A stretch of DNA of 11,187 nucleotides from Lachnospiraceae bacterium. GTDB taxonomy: Bacteria; Bacillota; Clostridia; Lachnospirales; Lachnospiraceae. Under the pieces are notes generated by a model that searched no databases, was not told where the DNA came from, and was given only the letters and a program-made list of their open reading frames with translations. Positions 5,606 through 11,187 of this stretch are shown here, piece after piece (the stretch's first letter is position 1; each line of letters starts with the position of its first letter). The stretch lies in contig JAFVAA010000188.1 of the NCBI GenBank assembly GCA_017476305.1, positions 1 through 11,187 of the forward strand, given 5' to 3'. A program made the position numbers and the translations under genes.

Positions 5606-5634
5606 TTGCACTTTCTATGGATGTGCGCTAAAAT
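5606..5634 (+). promoter_or_regulatory. Sigma-A-type promoter of the amylase gene
   Basis: TTGCAC at 5606-5611 and TAAAAT at 5629-5634 stand exactly 17 bases apart. The -35 is weak (only TTG is conserved), which would suit an activated promoter, and the -10 matches five of six. The transcript start would be near 5641, giving a leader of about 95 bases. Confidence 0.5.
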
Positions 5635-5646
5635 GAAAATACAAAA

Positions 5647-5682
5647 CGAAAATTTACGAAAATACCAATTCGAAAATTTACG
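5647..5682 (+). repeat. Repeated CGAAAATTTACG elements in the amylase leader, candidate operator
   Basis: CGAAAATTTACG occurs at 5647-5658 and again at 5671-5682, 24 bases apart. Each copy is a near-palindrome with one mismatched pair. A third partial copy, CGAAAAT, begins at 5657. They lie just downstream of the expected transcript start, a classic place for a repressor of a carbohydrate-use gene. The cognate regulator is not in the window. Confidence 0.45.
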
Positions 5683-5736
5683 TTTGGTTTAAAGAGCAAA
5701 TCACAGTCATCTATGAAAAGGAAAGGAAGGGCGATT

Positions 5737-8700
5737 ATGAGGAGAAGAACATGGAATGGTCATCGCATCGGCAAATGCGCATGCAGTATGGTTTTGGCTT
5801 TTGCCATGACGATTACCGCAGTTTCGTTACCAGGATGTGTGGGAAAGGCAGCAGAGACGGACACGAAGGAGGAATATGCAGCAGGTACAAATATGTCACC
5901 GACAGATTTGGTGCAGATAAAGCTTGGTGACAGTATTTATCCGATGGAAACGTATTATAACGGAGTGTATGAGTATGCGAAAGAACTGGACGCGGGTACT
6001 TATACAGCGAAAATTCTGGTAAATGGTGAGGAAAAATATACCACCAAAGAAGTAAAGCTGGCAGAAAAAGGAACCGTGTATTTTAGTGCCGATGATAAAG
6101 AGGTAAAGGATTACGTAAATGATGCGCTGATCCATACCGCAGCGTTTACCGGAGATTTTACCGGAGTAAATTTTGAAAAAGCCATTGCGAACTGGGATCC
6201 GGCAGATGCAAATGCAGAGCTTCACTACGTAGGCGGTGGACTTTACCGTGGGACATTTTCCTTTGCAGCACTGGATGCTGATACCACCATTGAGTATAAG
6301 GTCGCATTTGATGACGGCTGGGATTATAACGTGGGTGCAACCGGATATAATGGTGACAATGTCAAGGTCACGCTTCCAAAGGGAAGCACTTCCTTTACGG
6401 TGGTCTGTGATGAGCCGAACGGAAAGCTCTATGATGATGTGACATCAAAATTTGATAAAGATATTTCCCTGATTGGAGATGTTCGCGGAACGGAGAATAC
6501 ATGGACGACAGATACCACGGGATATGAATTTCATATGGTGACACCGTCAGTATATGTCTATACGATGTCTTTAAAGGCAGGGACTTATGGCTATAAATGT
6601 GTCTTTGACCATACGAATCACTGGTATGAAGGGGACAATATCAATCTGACGCTTACGGAGGATGCCTTTGTCACCTTTGTTTATGATACCGTGAGTGAAA
6701 AGCTCTATGATTCTGTAAATGATAATGAAGCCACGGCGAAATTTTTAGGAATGACACCGACTCCTGTGGGCGGCAAGGTGATTTCAAATGCAAATGGTTC
6801 TGTTACATTTCAGATGGCTGCAGATGCGGGGAAAAAGGTGGTTCTCTTTTATGCGGAAAAGACAGAAACGCCGGAGTTTAAAAGTACAGAGCTTACAGAA
6901 ACAAAGGCAGGTCTTTATGTGAGCGATGCGGTTTCCTTTGGAGATGCGGCAGCAGATATCGTGTACTATTATACGGTCGATGGCGCAGAAACACTGGATA
7001 GCAGCCAGGGAACCGTGAAAGTCGGGGACAAGGAATATTCAAACTTTAAAAAGGAGGCATATACCGGCCGTGACCTTTATGTGCCGGGTACATTTCCGGG
7101 ACCAAGCTGGGATGCAGCATCCAATCAGATGACGTATCAGGGAAATGGACTTTATGCCTATACATTTCAGAATGTACCGGCAGCAAATTATGAATATAAG
7201 ATTGCGGCAGCCGGAAGCTGGGCAGAAAACTATGGCGCGGAAGGAAAACAGGACGGCTCGAACTACAGCCTTTCTGTACCGGAGACACAGGATGTGACCG
7301 TTTATTATAATGATGAATCGCATCTTTCCGTGACTTCTTTAAATTATGTATTTTCTGATGTGATTTTAGAAGGGGCTGGAGAGAAGACAAGTTTAGAGGA
7401 CAGCGGACTGACCGGAATCTATTCGAAAAAAATATCTCTTCCTGCAGGGACCTATGCAGCAGCAAAATTAACGGTGGATACCGCAGGGCAGAAAACGGAG
7501 TATGCCTTTGAACCGTTTACTTTAGAAAAAGAGAAGGATGTGACATTTTATTTTGCACCTTCCTATGGAATCTATTATCATGATGCAGAAAGCTGGTGTG
7601 AGGAGGAAGCAAAGATTGTTTATGACTCAAAGAGTACAGCGTATAAAAGTCTTTATGGTGCAGTTCCGACAGCGACGGATGTGAAATTTACGATTGCGAC
7701 GGGAGAGGATATCACGAAGGTTTCCCTGATTTTCAAAAAGAATTCTGCTGAAAATAAGGCGATGGAAAAGGACGGAGCTGCGAAGGACGGAATCCAGAAA
7801 TGGTCTGTGACCGTTTCCTTTGATGAGATTGGCGAGTATCAGTATTTCTTTGCTGTATATCATAAAACCTCTGTCAGATTCTATTCGGATGATGACGGAT
7901 ACTATGGCAAGGGAAAGCTCGGAAGCCTTACCGATGTGAAACCGTATGATTTAGTGGTATATAAAAAGGGATTTCAGACACCGGACTGGATGAAAAATGC
8001 AGTGATTTACCAGATATTCCCGGATCGCTTTTACAATGGGGATTCTTCCAATGATCAGGCTCAGACATCGGCACGCGGTGCGACGGATTATGAATTTGTG
8101 GACTGGAATTATCTGCCGGAAAATCCGGAGCAGGAGGGACTGTTAAGTAAGGCAGACTATGAAGCGACCGGTGCTTACTATGGTGACGGGGAATGGAACA
8201 ATGACATGTACGGCGGTGATTTGAAGGGAATTACGGAAAAGATCGATTACCTGAAGGCACTTGGGGTAAATGTCATTTATCTGAATCCGGTCTTTGCGTC
8301 TATTTCTAGTCACAGATATGATACGAGCGATTACAGTAAGATTGATCCAATCTTAGGAACGATGGGAGATTTTACAGAGCTCTCCGAGGCGGCAAAGAAA
8401 AATGGAATGCACATAGTGCTAGATGGTGTGTTTAACCATGTATCGGATGATTCGGTTTATTTCGACAGATATTATAAGTTTTTAAAGGCAGGAACCAATA
8501 AAATAGGAGCATATCCGTACTGGGCGTATGTCTATGATTATATGGCAGAAAAGCAGTGTGAGCAGGCAGAAGCGGAGAAAGCTGCAAAGGAATATTTTAC
8601 AAATACGTATGGGATTACGGATTTTTCTTATACCGAGTGGTTTGAAATCTTCAATGCTTCTATGAAAGACGGCGATGGAAATGAAACGAAGGATACCATC

Positions 8701-10350
8701 GGAGAACGTGCCGGAAAGCCTGTATATAACTATGACGGCTGGTGGGGCTATGATAATATGCCGGTCATCAAGGCGACGAATGGTTCCGAGTTCCAGTCAG
8801 GTACCTGGGGCAAGGAGATCATTGAGGGAAGTGACAGTATCGGTCAGTATTGGATTTCACACGGTTCTGACGGCTGGAGATTAGATGTGGCAAACGAGGT
8901 TTCGGATGAGACATGGCAGCATTTTCGTGATTCCGTAAAATCCTTGAACAATGGAGATGCGGTGATTATCGGAGAAATCTGGGATGATGCGACAGAATAC
9001 CTTTTAGGCGATATGTATGATTCGGTTATGAATTACGTATTCCGTAGTGCAGTGACCGGCTTCGCAAAGGGGGACAGTGCACAAACTGCCATGAATACTT
9101 TAGAGAAAATCCGTGAGCGTTATCCGGAGGAGGCATTTTATGCGATGATGAATCTGGTAGGCTCTCATGATACCACGAGACTTCTTTCTTATCTGGATGG
9201 CATTGATGACGACAGAAATCAGAAGGAAGTGGAGAATGCATTTCCGACTTATGAAAAGACATCGGAACAGGCAAAGAAAAGACAGTATCTGGTAGCATTT
9301 TTACAGTTTGCTTATGCAGGTGCTCCGACCATTTACTATGGAGATGAAATCGGTATGGTGGGGGCGGATGATCCGGATGACCGTCGTGCTTTTACATGGG
9401 GCGAAGGAAATGAGGAGCTGGTCACATGGTATGCGAAATTAGCCGGTATCCGAAGCCAGTATGAAGCACTTCGTACCGGTTCCGTAGAGCCTGTGGAGAC
9501 GGGAGATGAAAATATCGTTTCCTTTATCAGACGGGATGCGAAGGATGTCATTTTAGTGCTGGCAAACAATGCAGAGCAGGACAAAGAAGTAACATTAAAT
9601 ATTGATGGTCTGGCAGTATCCGGGGACAATTTCGCAGATGCTTTCGTCGATTCTCTGGATGACGTGGTGAACGGCAGGAAAGCAAGCATTAAGGATGGAA
9701 AGCTGACCGTAAGTGTTCCGGCTTATTCGGGAGTCCTCCTTACGACGAATCCAAAAGAGGTTACGGTCGATAAAGAGCATTTAAAGCCGGCTTACGAAGG
9801 AGGTTCCGAAGGAAAGCTTACAAATACCATCAAGGGTGTAAAGAAAACCTATACAAAGGCATATGGAAGCAAGGCATTTACATTAAAGCCTTCTGCAAAG
9901 GGAACGATTACCTACAGCAGCAGTAATAAAAAGGTCGTTACGGTAAGCAAAAAGGGCAAGGTGACGATCAAGGGAACCGGAAAAGCGAAGATTACCATAA
10001 AAGCAGCCGGAAATGATACGTATCAGAGCGGGAAGCTTGTGGTTACGATTACGGTAAAACCGGCAAAGGTAACAGGATTAAAAGCGAAAGCACAGAAAAA
10101 GCAGATGAAGGTTACGTGGAAAAAGGCAAAGGGCAGCGTGACCGGCTATCAGATTTCTTATGCGACGGGAAGTAAGTTCAAAGGGGCGAAACAGAAGCTT
10201 GTGAAGGGGGCTTCTAAGATATCTGCAGCAGTAAAGAAACTGACAGGTGGAAAGAAATATTTTGTCAGAGTGCGCGCTTATAAAACCGTAAGTGGGAAAA
10301 AGATTTACGGGGCGTGGAGTGCAGTGAAAAGTGCCACGGTAAAGAAATAG
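5737..10350 (+). CDS. Secreted multimodular GH13 alpha-amylase/pullulanase (neopullulanase or amylopullulanase type)
   Basis: This 1537-residue surface enzyme should cut alpha-1,4 and probably alpha-1,6 bonds in starch, amylopectin or pullulan. I start at 5737, where AAAGGAAGG stands six bases upstream; the ATG at 5713 has no site. A signal peptide fills residues 1-34: basic start, hydrophobic core, then LPGC with Cys34 as an imperfect lipobox (Pro at -2), so lipid anchoring is likely but not certain. Residues about 45-620 hold repeated beta-rich starch-binding-like modules, the clearest an X25-like one at 444-538. A CBM34-like module follows (about 626-745), then the GH13 barrel with DGVFNH (896-901), GWRLDVANE (nucleophile Asp1050), GEIWD (acid Glu1080) and SHD (Asp1145). 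The pattern and MPVI at 1008 fit the neopullulanase group. A C-terminal amylase beta domain (about 1250-1345) precedes an Ig-like domain (1363-1443) and an Fn3 domain (1445-1537). The last two are about 25 percent lysine. No SLH or sortase motif is seen. Confidence 0.92.
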   Translation: MRRRTWNGHRIGKCACSMVLAFAMTITAVSLPGCVGKAAETDTKEEYAAGTNMSPTDLVQIKLGDSIYPMETYYNGVYEYAKELDAGTYTAKILVNGEEKYTTKEVKLAEKGTVYFSADDKEVKDYVNDALIHTAAFTGDFTGVNFEKAIANWDPADANAELHYVGGGLYRGTFSFAALDADTTIEYKVAFDDGWDYNVGATGYNGDNVKVTLPKGSTSFTVVCDEPNGKLYDDVTSKFDKDISLIGDVRGTENTWTTDTTGYEFHMVTPSVYVYTMSLKAGTYGYKCVFDHTNHWYEGDNINLTLTEDAFVTFVYDTVSEKLYDSVNDNEATAKFLGMTPTPVGGKVISNANGSVTFQMAADAGKKVVLFYAEKTETPEFKSTELTETKAGLYVSDAVSFGDAAADIVYYYTVDGAETLDSSQGTVKVGDKEYSNFKKEAYTGRDLYVPGTFPGPSWDAASNQMTYQGNGLYAYTFQNVPAANYEYKIAAAGSWAENYGAEGKQDGSNYSLSVPETQDVTVYYNDESHLSVTSLNYVFSDVILEGAGEKTSLEDSGLTGIYSKKISLPAGTYAAAKLTVDTAGQKTEYAFEPFTLEKEKDVTFYFAPSYGIYYHDAESWCEEEAKIVYDSKSTAYKSLYGAVPTATDVKFTIATGEDITKVSLIFKKNSAENKAMEKDGAAKDGIQKWSVTVSFDEIGEYQYFFAVYHKTSVRFYSDDDGYYGKGKLGSLTDVKPYDLVVYKKGFQTPDWMKNAVIYQIFPDRFYNGDSSNDQAQTSARGATDYEFVDWNYLPENPEQEGLLSKADYEATGAYYGDGEWNNDMYGGDLKGITEKIDYLKALGVNVIYLNPVFASISSHRYDTSDYSKIDPILGTMGDFTELSEAAKKNGMHIVLDGVFNHVSDDSVYFDRYYKFLKAGTNKIGAYPYWAYVYDYMAEKQCEQAEAEKAAKEYFTNTYGITDFSYTEWFEIFNASMKDGDGNETKDTIGERAGKPVYNYDGWWGYDNMPVIKATNGSEFQSGTWGKEIIEGSDSIGQYWISHGSDGWRLDVANEVSDETWQHFRDSVKSLNNGDAVIIGEIWDDATEYLLGDMYDSVMNYVFRSAVTGFAKGDSAQTAMNTLEKIRERYPEEAFYAMMNLVGSHDTTRLLSYLDGIDDDRNQKEVENAFPTYEKTSEQAKKRQYLVAFLQFAYAGAPTIYYGDEIGMVGADDPDDRRAFTWGEGNEELVTWYAKLAGIRSQYEALRTGSVEPVETGDENIVSFIRRDAKDVILVLANNAEQDKEVTLNIDGLAVSGDNFADAFVDSLDDVVNGRKASIKDGKLTVSVPAYSGVLLTTNPKEVTVDKEHLKPAYEGGSEGKLTNTIKGVKKTYTKAYGSKAFTLKPSAKGTITYSSSNKKVVTVSKKGKVTIKGTGKAKITIKAAGNDTYQSGKLVVTITVKPAKVTGLKAKAQKKQMKVTWKKAKGSVTGYQISYATGSKFKGAKQKLVKGASKISAAVKKLTGGKKYFVRVRAYKTVSGKKIYGAWSAVKSATVKK

Positions 10351-10477
10351 GGATTCCTGATGATGTCGGGTGCATTTCCGGACAAATGCAGAATGCACGG
10401 GCATATTTTGGAAGAATAAATGTTTATACTAAGGATTATTTTATGATATAGATACTAAAGATAAAATGTAATAGAGG

Positions 10478-10527
10478 AAAAATCCTTTCGAATTTCTGTA
10501 TGGAGGTTTGAAGGGATTTTTTCTTTT
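10478..10527 (+). terminator. Intrinsic terminator of the amylase gene
   Basis: AAAAATCCTTTC at 10478-10489 pairs with GAAGGGATTTTT at 10510-10521, a 12-pair stem with one G-U, around a 20-base loop. It is followed by a T-rich tract to 10527. It stands about 130 bases after the amylase stop and before the next promoter. Confidence 0.8.
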
Positions 10528-10630
10528 GTTACCATTCACGGCAACATATTGCTAAACAGAAGTTTATCACAGAAATGAATGTAAATAGTAACCTTCTTTT
10601 TGAAAAATTTTTGTAACGAATTGTCCTTTT

Positions 10631-10660
10631 TTGACATGAATAGGATAGAAAGTGTAAAAT
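10631..10660 (+). promoter_or_regulatory. Sigma-A-type promoter of the sigma-factor gene
   Basis: A consensus -35, TTGACA at 10631-10636, and TAAAAT at 10655-10660 are separated by 18 bases. The transcript start would be near 10667, leaving a leader of about 60 bases. This is the best -35 in the window and suggests housekeeping-driven transcription of this regulator. Confidence 0.65.
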
Positions 10661-10664
10661 AGTA

Positions 10665-10681
10665 GAAAATAAAGCCTTGCA
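10665..10681 (+). repeat. 17-base exact direct repeat, leader copy
   Basis: GAAAATAAAGCCTTGCA occurs here, at the expected 5' end of the sigma-factor transcript, and again at 11010-11026 inside the same gene. No mismatch lies within the 17 bases, and both flanks differ. Confidence 0.6.
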
Positions 10682-10727
10682 TGGTTCGGGCAGCTTTCTG
10701 AAAAATGCAGGAAGGAGGAGAGGGAAA

Positions 10728-11187
10728 ATGCAGTCGATGGATGAGATCTATCAGACATATGCCAGCATGGTGTATCGCTATCTTCTGTCAAAGGTACATA
10801 ATGAGGATCTGGCAGAGGAGCTTACGCAGGAAACTTTTTATCAGGCAGTGCGTGGGATTAAACGTTATGATGAATCCTGTAAGCTTTCCACATGGCTCTG
10901 TGCGATTGCGAAAAACCAGATGATGGCATATTTGCGGAAGCATCCGGATTCTTTAGAGTTCGATGATGCTGTCCTGTCGGAAGCCTTTGAACCGCCGGCA
11001 GACTCAGCGGAAAATAAAGCCTTGCAGTCAGAAAACCGGGTAGAGCTTATGCGAACCCTGCATTTGTGTCCAGAGCCGTATCGGGAGGTTTTGTATCTGA
11101 GAATTTTTGGGAATTTATCCTTTCGTGAAATTGGAGAAATCATGGAGAAGACGGAAAACTGGGCGAGGGTAACTTATTACAGAGGCC
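10728..11187 (+). CDS. Sigma-70-family RNA polymerase sigma factor, ECF-like (3' end outside window)
   Basis: The ATG at 10728 follows a strong GGAGGAG site (10714-10720), and the frame stays open to the window edge (153 codons). Region 2 is seen at residues about 5-70: IYQTYASMVYRYLLSK, then EELTQETFYQAVRGIKRYD and STWLCAIAKNQMMAYLRKH, the core-binding and -10-recognition helices. A variable acidic linker follows (about 71-105). Region 4 begins near residue 106 with LMRTLHLCPEPYREVLYLRIFGNLSFREIGEIM, the -35-recognition helix-turn-helix. Such factors redirect RNA polymerase to a small gene set and are often followed by an anti-sigma gene, which here would lie outside the window. Given the family's usual length of about 160-180 residues, only a few C-terminal residues are missing. 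The gene has its own promoter, and I find no second promoter of ECF type that would show self-activation. Confidence 0.92.
   Translation, partial: MQSMDEIYQTYASMVYRYLLSKVHNEDLAEELTQETFYQAVRGIKRYDESCKLSTWLCAIAKNQMMAYLRKHPDSLEFDDAVLSEAFEPPADSAENKALQSENRVELMRTLHLCPEPYREVLYLRIFGNLSFREIGEIMEKTENWARVTYYRG
11010..11026 (+). repeat. 17-base exact direct repeat, coding copy
   Basis: Second copy of GAAAATAAAGCCTTGCA, inside the linker between regions 2 and 4 of the sigma factor, where it encodes most of ENKALQ. It starts 345 bases downstream of the first copy. Confidence 0.6.

Larger units (their letters stand above)
5392..5736 (+). other. 345-base intergenic stretch before the amylase gene
   Basis: No convincing gene lies here. 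A short open frame at 5430-5636 runs through the terminator and has no binding site. The stretch holds, in order, the terminator of the toxin-antitoxin operon (5471-5509), a small palindrome ACGGAAACCGT at about 5515-5525, three TTGCAC boxes (5565, 5598, 5606), the amylase promoter (5606-5634), repeated CGAAAAT elements in the leader (5647-5682), and the amylase ribosome binding site (5722-5730). Confidence 0.7.
10351..10727 (+). other. 377-base intergenic stretch between the amylase and sigma-factor genes
   Basis: No gene is supported here. Contents are alternative short hairpins just after the amylase stop (10370-10398), an intrinsic terminator (10478-10527), an A/T-rich stretch, the sigma-factor promoter (10631-10660), the upstream copy of a 17-base repeat (10665-10681), and a ribosome binding site (10714-10720). 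Confidence 0.7.

Noticed and set aside
5430..5636. 68-residue open frame between toxin and amylase genes
   Set aside because: It runs through a strong terminator hairpin and the amylase promoter and has no binding site.
5713..5736. Earlier ATG for the amylase
   Set aside because: No binding site precedes it, while AAAGGAAGG sits six bases before the ATG at 5737 and gives an ordinary signal peptide.
5400..5740. Catabolite-control (cre-type) operator at the amylase promoter
   Set aside because: No segment matches the TGWAANCGNTNWCA pattern closely enough; the repeats seen are a different motif.
10600..10660. ECF-type autoregulatory promoter (TGTAAC near 10613)
   Set aside because: No matching -10 element lies at ECF spacing, whereas a consensus TTGACA with TAAAAT explains transcription.
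1..11187. CRISPR array, insertion sequence, tRNA, rRNA or phage genes
   Set aside because: No spaced repeat array, transposase motif, cloverleaf or phage-type protein was seen on either strand.

Overview
The window looks like chromosome of a Lachnospiraceae-type Firmicute (Roseburia/Eubacterium/Butyrivibrio-like gut bacterium). The basis is moderate-to-low G+C, strong AGGAGG-type ribosome binding sites, sigma-A-type promoters, and proteins typical of that group: a large surface GH13 amylase/pullulanase ending in Lys-rich Ig-like and Fn3 modules, a DUF554 protein, MtnA and a small sigma-70-family factor. This is inferred from protein style, not from a search.

Layout. 1-304: the 3' end of an ABC exporter ATPase. 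299-1417 (minus): a propeller-like protein of unknown function, converging tail to tail with the ABC gene. 1418-1649: a divergent regulatory region with an extended -10 promoter on each strand and two palindromes. 1650-2322: a tightly coupled pair, a 74-residue protein resembling DUF5678-type small domains and a 148-residue single-domain retropepsin-like aspartic protease with a DTG motif. 2368-2662: a DUF554 membrane-protein pseudogene whose middle is missing. 2724-3281: an open reading frame that joins the N- and C-terminal ends of a tannase-like alpha/beta hydrolase and lacks the catalytic-serine region. 3409-4494: intact mtnA. 4694-5391: a toxin-antitoxin pair (VapB-like antitoxin, PIN-domain toxin starting at TTG) with its own promoter and a strong terminator. 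5392-5736: a 345-base regulatory stretch holding that terminator, the amylase promoter and two sets of repeats. 5737-10350: a 1537-residue secreted multimodular GH13 enzyme of neopullulanase/amylopullulanase type. 10351-10727: a terminator and a promoter. 10728 to the end: a sigma-70-family factor cut by the window edge.

How the genes fit together. The amylase is a self-contained starch-degradation unit with its own promoter, candidate operators and terminator. The stretch 1650-4494 could be one transcript, since the genes are all on the plus strand and no convincing terminator separates them, but it is functionally mixed and partly decayed. The toxin-antitoxin cassette looks like an insertion of more A/T-rich DNA between mtnA and the amylase gene.

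No defence island, CRISPR array, insertion sequence, tRNA or rRNA was seen. The least-described element is the small-protein/aspartic-protease pair at 1650-2322. Also worth attention are the two adjacent internally deleted genes, the repeated elements around the amylase promoter, and a 17-base exact repeat shared by the leader and the coding region of the sigma-factor gene.
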